Below are positions 11,548 to 22,024 of a stretch of 64,000 nt of DNA, piece after piece (position 1 is the stretch's first letter; every line of letters starts with the position of its first letter). Source of the DNA: Trichobilharzia szidati (Eukaryota > Platyhelminthes > Trematoda > Strigeidida > Schistosomatidae); contig OX235272.1 in assembly GCA_944472155.2 (NCBI GenBank), forward strand, positions 85,690,020 through 85,754,019, in the 5' to 3' direction. A program made the position numbers and the translations under genes. The notes under the pieces are model-generated. The model searched no databases and was not told where the DNA came from. It saw only the letters and a program-made list of their open reading frames with translations.

Positions 11548-11917
11548 TTTCAGCTACATGATAGGTAACATTAGAAGTAGTTAAAGTAGAAGGACAGCGT
11601 ATAAAAGACTGATTAAGAGCATTAACATCATAAGAGGGAAGAGCATTACAACGCTTACTATTACCAGTAATTTCATTAAAAAGTTTCCACATACTGATTG
11701 GAGATTTACATGATAAAAGTGTATCATTATAGATAGCATTAAGATTTTTGATTTCAGATTTGATCTGAGCATTAATCTTTTTGAGTGCTAACTTGTCTTC
11801 CGATTTGTATAAAGTTTCTTTTTTCCTGCGAAGTTGTTTGAGATAAGGAGATGAGAAGCGGTCGAGGCGTTTGAATAGTGTTTGTTTGGGACAGCATATA
11901 TCAAGGCAAAACTTAAG
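11548..11917 (-). pseudogene. Nested non-LTR element: linker between endonuclease and RT
   Basis: The minus-strand frame is rich in basic residues and reads CPKQTLFKRLDRFSSPYLK then LRRKKETLYKSEDKLALKK. This is the usual Lys/Arg-rich region preceding RT in Jockey/CR1 elements. It is cut off at both ends by secondary insertions. Confidence 0.65.
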
Positions 11918-11929
11918 ATAATCCGTTAT

Positions 11930-12226
11930 GGAGGATTTCATCATGAGCTGACATCAGTTAGAGAACCACTGGAAAACCTGGGAGTACTGGACAGCTGTTT
12001 CGTCCTAGTTTGGGACTCTTCAGCAGTACGCACCCACCGGGATTCGAACCCAGGACCTTCTGGTTACAAGGCGAGCTCGTAGACCATTGAGCCACTGGGA
12101 CCCGATCCAATGGTCCTTGAATTCTAACTTCTCCCAGGTTTTCCAGTGGTTCTCTAACTGATGTCAGCTCATGATGAAATCCTCCATACAATTAAACAAA
12201 ATCCCTACCAAACCAATACTTGAAAA
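11930..12226 (-). repeat. Sm-alpha-like SINE with hammerhead ribozyme and inverted ends
   Basis: It is flanked by a 12-bp target duplication ATAATCCGTTAT (11918-11929, 12227-12238). On the minus strand the order is: a 58-bp arm, a tRNA-like head with A box (TGGCTCAATGG) and B box (GGTTCGAATCC), the hammerhead (12029-11984), then a second 58-bp arm that is the inverted complement of the first (11927-11984 versus 12131-12188). Pol III promoter plus ribozyme is the known architecture of the schistosome Sm-alpha family. It interrupts the endonuclease/linker of the nested element. Confidence 0.85.
11984..12029 (-). ncRNA. Hammerhead ribozyme, complete core
   Basis: Minus-strand order: helix I strand GTACTG; core CTGAAGA (fits CUGANGA); helix II GTCC/GGAC with 7-nt loop CAAACTA; GAAA; short helix III ACAGCTGT (realistically 2 bp with a 4-nt loop); cleavage triplet GTC; helix I return strand CAGTAC, fully complementary. 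Cleavage is predicted on the minus strand between positions 11990 and 11989. All core residues are present. The weak helix III is typical of schistosome SINE hammerheads. Confidence 0.85.
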
Positions 12227-12238
12227 ATAATCCGTTAT

Positions 12239-12565
12239 ATTGACAATTGTGTTATCTAATGAACTTTCATGGAATAAATCCCAGTTAGTATTTTGTAACA
12301 CGCACCTTAGATTGAGTATGTTTTCGGATGAGTAGCATCTTTGTTGTGCTTTCATAGACAGATGCGAGAAGACTTTAATATGTGTTTTGCTGTATATTTT
12401 AGGTACAACACGAACAATAGAGTGATCAGAGTTGAGGATCGGTGCACATTTAAGTGCTTCATAGATTTCTTCGTCATTTGTAAAAACTAAATCAAGTGTT
12501 TTGTCTAGTCGAGTGGGAAATTTGACAATGTTAGAGTGACCAAGTGCTACAAGGAAGGAGCAATC
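12239..12565 (-). pseudogene. Nested non-LTR element: endonuclease C-terminal part
   Basis: The minus strand reads DCSFLVALGHSNIVKFPTR, LDLVFTND and NSDHSIVRV, which are the late APE-endonuclease motifs including the conserved SDH. It begins at the 5' truncation point beside the TGCTT duplication. The paralogous segment near 51350-51490 is closely similar. Confidence 0.8.
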
Positions 12566-13149
12566 TGCTTGTTGGCTTATCGCTCCTCCGTGCATTCCTC
12601 AACGGGTTTTTCTCCAGCTATGATGTTGTTCGGGCGTGAACTTCGTCTACCAGTCGAGATCCAGGCGCCAATGCTACCGTATGACAGGATCGACTGCATA
12701 CCCTATGTACGACATCTTCGTCATCACCTGGAGGTAGCATACGGGCTGGCGCGCCGTCATCTCCACTCCTCTTCAGAGCACCAGAAGAGCATCTACGACC
12801 GGTTCGCTCACGGACCCACGTATTCCCTCGGTGATTACGTCTGGCTGTATCGACCGTCAGTTTTCGCTGGTTCGTTCCCAAAATTCTACGCGCCATGGCA
12901 AGGGCCATACAAGATCGTTTAACACCGACCCCCGACTACGTACATCCTGCGGAATCTACGACGCCCTCAAGACGCTCTCATCTCCGCCCACTACAGCCAA
13001 CTGAAACCGCATCATCCCGCCGCCGCCAAGGCGCCGCCGAACCCCTCCCAACCGCCACTAGCTTCGTCGAGGTGCCGTCTGCCGGAGGCACGGCATACCC
13101 TATACCACCATCAGGCACCGAGGACAGTGCGCACAGAAGTGGGAGGCAA
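12566..13149 (+). pseudogene. Gypsy element 1 integrase C-terminus (resumed)
   Basis: After the nested insertion the frame resumes with LLAYRSSVHSSTGFSPAMML, a standard gypsy integrase segment, and continues through GDYVWLYRPS and the PWQGPYKIV chromatin-proximal motif to about 12922. A Pro/Ser/Arg-rich tail follows. The reading is in phase with the part before 9625 if the insertion and one TGCTT are discounted. A purine-rich stretch (GAAGTGGGAGG) at 13136-13146 is a candidate polypurine tract for the 3' LTR. Confidence 0.85.
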
Positions 13150-13393
13150 TGTAATAGGACAAAAACCAGTATAATATCACTAAATAAGTTTTTCTTTTCT
13201 TCTTTTGCAGAAACCAATGCTAGCATAAACTCATTGGAACAAGAAGAGGACCATTTAGCTGGACTTGTTTTAACAGATGATAACTAACCTGCAACCGCTT
13301 AAGTTAAACCTTGCATGCTGATAATATAGACCTTTCGTCGCACTCTGCGTCTTCTTCTTTCTCTGTCTGTGACCCTGTGGAATATCTGTTACA
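13150..13393 (+). repeat. 3' LTR of gypsy element 1
   Basis: 244 bp, TGTAATAGG to GTTACA, paired with 5883-6126. The next four bases, AATG (13394-13397), are the duplicated target and contain the COQ8 copy 1 ATG, so the LTR directly abuts the coding sequence. Confidence 0.92.
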
Positions 13394-13394
13394 A

Positions 13395-16320
13395 ATGCAA
13401 CGGCGGTTGAAAGAGTTGCGTGGTGTCTTACGAGGAATAGCATCGTAGTGAATAACACTGTTGAGGATCAAACTCGTAGAGCTTACTGGGAATGGTCTAA
13501 GTCTGACATTAGGAATGTTTTAATCAACTCTTATTGGGCTAACACCAATAAAATCAATGGTCAAAACCTATCTCAGACGGCTAGTTACATAATAGACAGA
13601 TTATGGCTTCTTAGTCAGCAGAATTTCATCATCGCCAAGTCACTTATATTCCCCGGAGTTCTTCAAAGTCGGGAATCAAGTCTCTCTGGAAAGTGGAATA
13701 ATGAAGGCAGCAATGGTTCTTCGAGTATCAAGACTGTGAATGGAACAATCACTTCACCACAAGAAGATAACAAAAATACAACACGTAACCGTGTCGCCAG
13801 CAAACCATTCACTCTTGATAGCTACAAAATGCCATCCCCAGAAACCTTAGATCAAGTAAGTATCCCATAAGTTGTATATGTTCAGAAAGCATCCTCCAAA
13901 GAAAGGCGTGTACCGTCATCACGAATCGGAAGAATAACGGGTTTTGGAAGTGAGTTTTAGATTTAATCTTACTGCCAGATCTGGCAATAAGTCTTGGTGT
14001 TGGGGCGGCTACCGAGTGGGCCAAACAGAAAGTTGGGTATTCCGGTATGTCTCGGGTTTTTAATGGATAACTTATTCAATATATCCTATAGGCTCTACTC
14101 CACCAGGAAAAATATATTTCTAACAGAATCGAATCTTGAGAAGATTGTTGACACATTATGTCGCATGAGAGGAGCTGCTCTTAAGCTTGGGCAGATGTTG
14201 AGTATTCAAGGTCAGTCTCATCTTGTTGTATGCCAGTAACCTCCATCAATATATTTTAATTTTAGAAACAGGCATAGGCTGCCAGAATTCGAAACTTTGA
14301 AAATTTTAAACTTTTAGCCTTAACTGTTACCAGTCCTCACTATCAATTAAAGACCTCACTTAGTATTTATCTCTTATATGTATATTGGAAAACTAATGTC
14401 GTGATCTATTAACCAGTTCATGCCGTTGATATTTACCTTAGTTCAATAGATATTTCACTTTTAGGTCTGTTGTTGACTGAAATACTGGATACCCTTTAAC
14501 ACACCTTTATGAGGAAACGTACTGATAGTGGAAGAGTGAATATATCCATCGATTCTGTGATGTATGCTCATAAAAGCGAGCAGTTGCGGGGTGAGAAAAG
14601 CATTCAACGTAGTCGGTTTGAGGTCAACAACCGTTTCGCTTCTCGACACTTGGGCTGCTTTTGACAGGACCATTTTGTCGAAGGCTGTCAGAAAGGTTTC
14701 TCTATTATTATTAAAATCATATGAACATCAGATGACATAATTTCTTGGTCTTTTAATGAGTTAGTACCATAAGAGGTTGGCTACCTTCGTTAGGTTAGGG
14801 AGTCTCATGAAGCAACTATGCATACCACTATTTGATTGTTCTGAGGGATTAGGAGTGAGTTGAATCGTCTTATGGTAGGATTAGAACAATCATGCTTTCT
14901 CTGTTTTGCGTCCGAGCCTCATTTGAGAGACTAATTATTGTGAGTTATAAACCTCTAGGCACTTGGTTTATCAAACTAGATCTGAGATTATTGTGTAAAA
15001 TGTGCAACTTTTGCCTGGTTTAAAGTAATTTGTTAGTGTGTTCAAAGGCAGATCGTGTATGCACAGTAAATTTATCCACTCAGGTCATATGGAACCTGAG
15101 CAGCTAAGTGGTATTCCGAACACTCATATATTGTGTAGTTACACTTGATGTTTAGTTCTATGTTACTTTATCAGCTTTACTTTTAATCCGAGTATTCTTT
15201 CATAGATTTTTAAGTAAATTTAGAGTATCTGTTGGTATTAACGCAACAGTTGGCGTACAGGCTCATGTAACTTAAATATCGTATTCAAGAGGTATAGATG
15301 GTAATTCTTGTAACAGTAGGTTTTGTTTTGGATTTTCGACCACTGAATCTGTGTTTGCACCTTATATATATAAAGTAGTTTTTTTATCCTTAGAATGGTT
15401 ATCCCAGTATTCAGCTATCGTCTAGTGAGCATTGTGGATGAAATTCCCAATTTGTAATTCACTCAGTTCTGGGTGAAGTTTTACCACAGTTTCCTTTGGA
15501 AACCGAAGTTATTCAGTTCACAATATGTGATGCGATTGAAACCATACATGTTGATCAAGAAGGCAAGCATAAATGCATAATGCTATGTACTGCTGATTGT
15601 TCGACATTAGTAGTAGGACACCCTTTACATCAACCAGTAGTGCTTGATAGCCAGAATAAAGTCATCTCGACACTAAACGGCTGTTTCTCTTGCTTGGAGC
15701 CGGGATCATCAGTGGTGTACATTGTTTGACTCAGCTTAGACGGCTGAATCAATTGAAACCACCCAAATTCTGGCCAGCAACGTGGCAGAACCAGTTGTAC
15801 AGTACATGACTTGCATTAGTGAGTTCCGAGTTCGAATTCTACTCAGTCAGCTTCAGTCTTTACGACTGGACAATATCATCAGTCTTCACACAATGTATGA
15901 CTTCTATCCTAGTGCATAAATGTGTTCCGAGCAGTTGAGTTTCAACTAATTAACTATTTCAGCTAGGCTCACCTGGTTACTCAGCTACTTTATCCTAGTC
16001 AAAAGACTTTCTAATTATTTCCGTGTCTTTTGATGATTTCAGTTATTACTGAGTTGGAAATTTAGTTGTCGAATAGACTTAATTCTCGAATGTTTTTCCT
16101 GTTGCCTTTAACTAGACGAGAATTTTGTGAGTCCACAGATTCAAAAGATATTTGAACGTGTTAGGCAAGCAGCAGATTTCATGCCAGCTAGACAAATGAA
16201 AAGAGTTCTGGCATCAGAACTAGGTGAAGATTGGGTTCAATATGTCAAAGTATTTGAAGAAAATCCATTTGCTGCAGCAAGTATTGGTCAAGTTCATAGA
16301 GCTACTCTTCAAGATGACAG
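13395..16320 (+). pseudogene. COQ8: COQ8 (ADCK3-like) copy 1, exons 1-5, inactivated
   Basis: Exons by homology to copy 2: 13395-13855, 13886-13949, 13979-14044, 14092-14210 and 16116-16320, with introns of 30, 29, 47 and 1905 nt. Exon 1 lacks one base near 13440 (AGCATCG here, AGGCGTCG in copy 2), giving a stop after about 18 codons. Exon 4 is 119 nt instead of 126 (9 lost, 2 gained), breaking phase before the KLGQ motif. Exons 2, 3 and 5 remain readable, including AAASIGQVH in exon 5. The gypsy 3' LTR abuts the ATG, so the native 5' region is also displaced. COQ8 proteins are ABC1-family atypical kinases/ATPases of the mitochondrial coenzyme Q complex. Confidence 0.88.
15365..15729 (+). other. 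Conserved open segment in COQ8 copy 1 intron 4
   Basis: Within the intron, a frame open from about 15448 to 15729 reads protein-like ([41 protein letters not shown]), with five Cys. I do not recognise it. The same segment in copy 2 (62351-62717) carries a TGA (VI-stop), and its 5' half recurs at 11369-11547. It could be a fragment of a gene or element carried into the intron. An AG preceded by T-rich sequence (TTTTTTTATCCTTAG, ending 15394) could act as an acceptor. Confidence 0.4.
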
Positions 16321-17690
16321 GTAAGTCAAATTTTACATTGTCAAAGTATCTTTGTATAGCAGTTTGTAATGTGTGCGCCTTGTAGAAGCGAATGTTTACC
16401 CGCCTAGCTAGTTCCCTGTGATGCTAATGGTCAGTTTATCTAAAAACCCTTCATTGGATTATCCAGCTTCTCTTATCATCTTTCAGAGTTGTTAGTAAGT
16501 TGTAAACTATGTAGTCGATAAGTTTGTGTATTTTTTGAATACGGTCATATTACTCTCTCCCTGTATTTGTATAGTAAAGAAGACTGATTTGTCATTAGTA
16601 CAAGCTGTTACACTTCCGAAAATCATATGTTAAGTTATAGTACAGAAATGTGATGATACTTAGGCGAGCGGACGTATGTGACAAATAATAGTTTCATGAA
16701 AGCCAATAAAAATACTCCAAATTTCGATGATAAGGAGCGAAAATATCTGCGCTATTCGGAATACTTTTTATCAATGTTAGCAGAAGTTACCAACTGTTGA
16801 TTCGTTAAATAACAAGGACGCCCATCCAGACTACCTATACCTATGCACATGATTCAGTGTAAACATTTAATGACTTAAAATTTTTTAGTCCCATGTGAAC
16901 CTCGCATCATTAGTGCATAGGAGTAACAAATTCTGTAAAGAAGCTAATGGAAAGGGGATTAAGAAATTATGTCTGGAAATGTAATCACAAAGTATATCAA
17001 TTATTTTCAATAAAGAGGTATATTAGATAATAAAGAGTTCACACGGCAAGAATATATATTTTTCTTTCCAATATTAATGCTATCAAGTAAAAATAACTTG
17101 TTTTCAACAAAATTTCATCAGTTGGAAGACTTGCAAGGAGGTGAATGATTCCACAGTAGTTTTTATCAGAGACAGAACTGTTGTACTATGATACTGTACT
17201 GTTTGTTCTCGTATAATGTTGACCATCTCTGCCAGTCTGGTCTTAAATTTTGTTGCCTATTTAATTCATGTATAATCTTCATCCAGGCATTATTGAAAAC
17301 AAAACACGTAGATCAGCGAAGAGTCTCTTTTCGGCGGCGAATTCATTTTCTTAGCTGTACAATCGCAAATATATATGTTATTTTGTATGTGTGTGTGCAT
17401 TAAGTTTGTCAAACGAAAATACAATTGGTTATAGTTATTTTAACTAAACAGGTGAAGATTGGTAATTGGAGATACGTAATACGAAATCAGTCAAGAAAAT
17501 TAGGTGTTAGTGAAATTAGGGTAGTAAAAAAGGTGATGAGTTGTCACAAACAGTTGTTAAAAGAAGTTATGTAATAATATGAATAGTTTGATAAGTGAGC
17601 TTTACTCAGGATGCACATAGGAACAAAGTAGATAATACGAAATTACGTAAGAGTTCTAAATGAATACAAGAATTATAAGCAATTAAAGAA
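16321..17690 (+). other. COQ8 copy 1 intron 5, start
   Basis: Begins with GTAAGT and parallels copy 2 (63319-63891) until about 16892, where the two diverge abruptly (TCCCAT then GTGAACC here, TTTCTAG there). This marks the 3' end of the duplicated segment. From 16893 to 17690 I see only AT-rich sequence with no gene. Confidence 0.7.
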
Positions 17691-18296
17691 CAGGCAAAGA
17701 AACTGGAGAACACTTTTCTAAGTGTTGTTGCAATGAATGTTCTTCTCAGAGATGATTTGACCCTTCTCTTGAAAATATCGCTTGCTTGATCTCCTTTGAA
17801 ATCCAGGTTCTTGTAGAGTTTCTTTTTTGGCGCAATTAAAGTTTCGTTTCTCCGAAGTCTTTGTTTGATGTTTTTGTCGATGAATCTTATTGGGTACCCA
17901 TTTTGGATGAAAATTTCTCTTAGAATATGTAATTCTGTTTCCAGAGCGTCGGGACTGCAGATGCGGGTGGCAAGTGATTTAATTAAATTTCGCTTTTGTT
18001 GAATGGGTACCCATCTATAGAAGCCTGTTAGTTGACCATTCCAAGTAGGTATTGTATGGATCTATCTTCTCAGGCTCCCATCAGTTCTTCTTGTTAGTTC
18101 CACATCAAGAAACGGAATTTTTGACTCGTTTTCCATTTCAAAAGTGAATTTTATTGCTGGATGGCAACAGTTAAATGTCTTCAGCAGTAGATTGGTGTCA
18201 TTGTTGTTGTTACAAATAATGAATATGTCGTCTACGTATCTTTTATACAGTCGCAAATTGTCAATGCTTGGCTTTAGTAGACCTTGCGACGAAAAG
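17690..18296 (-). pseudogene. Penelope-like element fragment (RT C-terminal region)
   Basis: The minus strand reads RLYKRYVDDIFIICNN (RT motif with catalytic Asp pair), IPFLDVELTRRTDGSL, then, after a stop, TIPTWNGQLTGFYRWVPIQQ, ICSPDALETELHILR and NGYPIRFIDKNI, continuing to DFKGDQASDIFKRRVK. FLDV plus the downstream block are diagnostic for Penelope-like RTs. The GIY-YIG domain is not present at its 3' end. Confidence 0.8.
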
Positions 18297-18379
18297 AGTT
18301 ACTGCTTCTTTGTACTAACAATGTTAATATATATATATATATCATGTCGAGAACCCTGTGGAGAAATAAATTGGAAAAA

Positions 18380-19340
18380 ATAATTTTTATAAAAGATATG
18401 TAGATGACATAATAGTCATTTGTGATAAACCGACAGACGCCATAAAAATCGTGAACCAAATCAACAGAGTACAGAACAGCATATCGCTAACATACATTAA
18501 AGAGAATAATGGTTGCCTGTCATTTTTAGATGTACTCATAACCCACCGAGAAGATGGGTCAGTAAAACGATCTGTCTACAGAAAGTTCACATGGACGGGA
18601 CAGTATCTAAATTATCATAGTTTCTGTCCACTGCAGTATAGAAAGGCGTTGGTTAAATGTTTGTTCAAGCGCATTCACCGTATATGCACTGCCGATACAA
18701 TTGAAGAAGAAAGACAATACCTCACTGAGATATTGTTAGATAACGATTACCCACTGAGATTTATTAGGCGTTACGGAAGCGTCAACCATAGAGCTCTACC
18801 AATCCAATCAGCTCCCAAAAGGAGATGTTTACATATCCCTGCCGTTCAGAGGTGATTAACAAAGTTTGGTCACTAGATAAAGACTCAAGGCCGCAATTAA
18901 TAGAACTTATTATGCAGCTAAGCTTATCTTCATAGAGAAAACGAGAACTATGCTGTCCTGTAAACCCTCACATTATCCGAACGATAGTGTAACATCCCAA
19001 TGTGTTTATCAATTTACATGTATGTGTGGAGACACGTACATAGGGAGGACCCATCGATTTCTGCAGGTTTGGGCTACAGAACACATCCCAAAGTGGCTGC
19101 AACAACAAATGAAAACGCCAGACACAATTGACCCCAGAAATAGATGTCCAACATCATCTATAGCGAAGCACATTATAGAGACTGGTCATAAGGTTGATTT
19201 CAACAATGCCTTTAAGCCGATATACAAAACAAGGTTGGGCCACATACTTAAATCCAATGAAGCCTTAGCCATAAAGAGACTTAAACCTGTCCTGTGTGTC
19301 CAAAAGTTATTTGTTATCACCTTAAACCTGCCTTGGTAAT
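18380..19340 (+). pseudogene. Penelope-like element fragment: RT C-terminus and GIY-YIG endonuclease
   Basis: The + strand reads YKRYVDDIIVICDKPTD (about 18389), CLSFLDVLITHREDGSVKR (about 18514) and RIHRICTADTIEEERQYL, then after a frame break at 18855 CVYQFTCMCGDTYIGRTHR (about 19000), a GIY-YIG nuclease start with its Cys-rich lead, and PTSSIAKHIIETGHKVDF. RT followed by GIY-YIG is the Penelope signature. Homology stops near 19340; the following 300 bases are probably its 3' UTR and contain no ORF of note. Confidence 0.85.
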
Positions 19341-19639
19341 CCAATTTAGAACCAGGGTCCAATTTACTTCAACCCCTTCTTTGCCTTGTTTTTTCTCTTC
19401 TCTTTCTTACCCAACCTTTTGCGGCTCCCTACCCATTGTTTGTGACCATTATTTGACCTGTACACAATCTGACTTGCGTTGTAATTATTCATGCCTTCTT
19501 ACCTTCTATAAAAACTGTGTATGACAAGTACGTGTGTGATCAGAATGTCGGAAATGTGTTGCGCCAATACATTACACGTTTCAGATAATCTACGTCTTCT
19601 TATTGTGTTGTTGAAATTCATAAAGTGAAGTTATTGCTT

Positions 19640-20700
19640 TAAATTACACGAAGTAGTTTTTGGCGTGACGAATTGAACGAGCACACACATTGGCGAGAAT
19701 CAGACAAGGTTTTGGTTTTCGTCCTGATATCTTCTTGGCAATCATTTCTTCGGGGTGTACGCAGCTTCCCAAATAAGTGAAGTTGCTAACACATTTAGCC
19801 ATTACATGATATTGTTGAGATAGAAAAGAGTGCAAACTAATTGTGTCGCATCAGCTTACATCTGGCAGAGGCTAACTGCCCCCTGAAAATACTTAGGTTT
19901 TTTGACTTGAAACCCATCTGATATCCTGAAGTTAAATTTTTGCAATCTCCACGTAGTCTTCGTGTGAGTATGGAACCTAAGATCTTATAAACTACGTTAG
20001 TCCAGCTGATACCTCTGTAGTTATCGCAGCAAATGTTTCTATTTTCTTCGAAAATGGGATGATCAATGGTTATCATCCCTGGAAACTTGTAGAACGGAAT
20101 CATTAGGTTTTGCTGCTTTACCTCATTTCAGATTAGTGACAGCTCTTGTAACCTCGACAAAAGTTAAAGTTTGATGTCTGCGTCCCATTTGGACTGGAGT
20201 TGGACAGTGAAGATTGTGTTTTACATCCGTAGGCTAATTGAATTGTCTTTCAAAGTGCTCTAAATGTTTCTCCTGACAGCTTGTCTATTCTCATCTTTAC
20301 CTCAAAGCTGGTTTAACTTGCCATAACCGTCTTACAACCCATTATGTTTTTAAGTGTAATTTGTTGATGGGTATCACCTTTTCCATTTCTTTTGCTTTCT
20401 TCATCCATCATTCTTCATGGTTTATATTGCTTGGTGTTTGATACTGTTTGACAAATCTTCATTGTTTCCGTTAGCTGAGTACTTTGCATTCACTAGTTTC
20501 ATACAGCCCAACGTTATACTTATTCCTGTTGGTTTAGAGTTCACTTTCAGTAAGTTCATTACTACCACTGACTTATAAGGGGTTTAACAGCAATTTATTA
20601 CTAAGTTTATGCATATTAGACGCGCCTTCTAACCATAAATTTCGTATGTGTCTAATAAACTGTATCCTATCATCATACTGTTCCATTTCGGTATTGATTC
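19640..20700 (-). pseudogene. RTE-like non-LTR reverse transcriptase fragment
   Basis: The minus strand reads, with several frame breaks, HLEHFERQFN, VTRAVTNLK and GKAAKPND (near 20150-20280), CDNYRGISWTNVVYKILGS (near 19990-20040), SGYQMGFKS and then FTYLGSCVHPEEM (near 19770). NYRGIS and YLGS are hallmark RTE-clade RT blocks (SR2/Perere-3 type in schistosomes). The palm motif region with the Asp pair is missing or rearranged. Dead fragment. Confidence 0.72.
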
Positions 20701-21555
20701 ATCTGACGTGAAATTAGGTGGAGGTGTAGCTGATTGGCTTAAAGACTTGACTTTCAGCCAGTGGATGACAAATTTAAGTCATGCGTTCCATCTACATCAA
20801 TCGAGGCAACTGGCCCTCAAGTAATATGTGTGGCACATAATCTGAAACACGGAAAATCTGCTTCGGGTAACCAACGTCGCCTTCCTTGACGGGCAATGTT
20901 AGCTGACATAGGGTCAGGCCGGAAAAGAAATAGATCATAGTGGGCAAACCAAAACAAGGCTTGATCAGTCAATGAAATCCACAACAGTTAGTTTAAGCCA
21001 GCTACGTAAGAGGGTGTAGACTTCATGGTTGGGGTCTTTGGGACGGTAAACACCAATAGAGGCTGGAGACAATTGGTGATGTGGCTCAAAGCCATCGTTC
21101 TCAATGGCTGGTGCAGATGCATCCACTCCTTGTGACTTATCCAATAAAACTATATGGTCGTTCCATATTACTATTCTTTTTGTTTCATATCTCTGTTTGC
21201 TGTCTCTGTTTTGCGTTTCTTTTCACTTTCTTCTCTGGCTTTGTGTTCTGAGTGGTGTGGCAACTTGAACTGTTGCACATCGGTGCAAAGTTCTATGTTG
21301 AAGTTTCGATAGCATTGGTGTTTATTTTTATGGGGTGGGGTTGGTAGCTTCATGCCCAATCTACCCTCTTAACAGGTCCTATGGCGAAGTTCAACAATAG
21401 CATCCCAGGAGTTCGGACGCTCCAATGACCTTGTACGCATGCTAGTCGTTGGCTGACGGTATCTGTCATTATCATAGCTGAAATATCAACGCTATTCGCC
21501 ATCTAAGCAGCAAATTTTATTCAGATCACGTTTTAATTACTGTTTGGACAGTGTG
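20701..21555. other. Unassigned, probably repetitive intron sequence
   Basis: No coding homology seen. Text around 21050-21130 (GGCTGGAGACAATTGGTGATG, then GCCATCG...CAATGGC) and the 21300-21370 stretch (GGTTGGTAGCTTCATGCCC) look like pieces of interspersed repeats; the latter resembles the SINE body at 59140-59170. Lies within intron 5 of COQ8 copy 1. Confidence 0.35.
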
Positions 21556-21559
21556 TTAA

Positions 21560-21720
21560 TAGCTCGGTAGGGTTAGGTTTAGGGTTAAGGTAAGTATTGG
21601 GGTTAGGGTTGGGATCAGGGTTATAAATAGGATTAGGGTTAGGTTTACGGTTAGGATAAGGGTTGTAATTAGGGTTAGTGTCAAGTTTAGGGTTATGGTC
21701 AGGATCAAGGTTGGGTATAC
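21560..21720 (+). repeat. Degenerate interstitial telomere-like tract (TTAGGG)n
   Basis: About 160 bp of imperfect GGGTTA-type hexamers (GGTTAGGGTTGGG, GGATTAGGGTTAGG and similar), with many single-base variants. TTAGGG is the schistosome telomere repeat. The degeneracy and internal position indicate an old interstitial tract, not a chromosome end. Confidence 0.75.
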
Positions 21721-22024
21721 GACAAGGGAAAGAAGATTCAGAGTTTATGTGGTTTATTTTAATTTGGTTTCTTGTGCGCATTTTCCTGGTAAGTAGTCGT
21801 CGATCCTCTTACTGGAAACCATAGTAATTCAACCGAGGACTTTTGGGGGAAGACTGCACAACAGGATAATCGAGATAAACAATTCACAAAAACAGTCATG
21901 TCAGACAAAGATACCCTGTTTAATGTGTTTTCATGCATTTTCTTGTGAATATATACGTCACATTTTGAGCAAAAGTCACTAATTTTTATGAGCGGTCGGC
22001 TGAAGGTCACTCGTACGTTCGCAT

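Larger units (their letters stand above)
9626..12565 (-). mobile_element. 5'-truncated non-LTR retrotransposon nested in gypsy integrase
   Basis: It is flanked by the target duplication TGCTT (9621-9625 and 12566-12570). On the minus strand it starts inside the endonuclease domain near 12565 and ends at an (ATT)n tail at 9626-9645, typical of 3'-primed reverse transcription with 5' truncation. It carries endonuclease, linker and RT, and is itself interrupted by a SINE and a COQ8-intron fragment. A relative lies at 51100-52190. By RT motifs it belongs to the Jockey/CR1 group; the exact clade is uncertain. Confidence 0.88.
5883..13393 (+). mobile_element. Ty3/gypsy LTR retrotransposon inserted at the COQ8 start codon
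   Basis: Two 244-bp LTRs (5883-6126 and 13150-13393), each TG...CA, bound the element. It is flanked by the 4-bp duplication AATG (5879-5882 and 13394-13397). The uninterrupted site, TTTTTAATGCAACGG, is visible at 60371-60385. Order is gag, protease, RT, RNase H, integrase, matching Ty3/gypsy. Removing the nested non-LTR insertion leaves about 4.6 kb. The gag finger resembles the unusual one of the CsRn1/Boudicca clade known from flukes. Stops and frameshifts make it non-autonomous. Confidence 0.9.

Noticed and set aside
13448..13870. COQ8 copy 1 exon 1 as an intact gene starting at an internal GTG
   Set aside because: The frame begins only after a one-base deletion and an in-frame stop when compared with copy 2; it is the remnant of the original exon.
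21560..21720. True chromosome end
   Set aside because: The hexamers are degenerate, only 160 bp long, and gene sequence continues on both sides.
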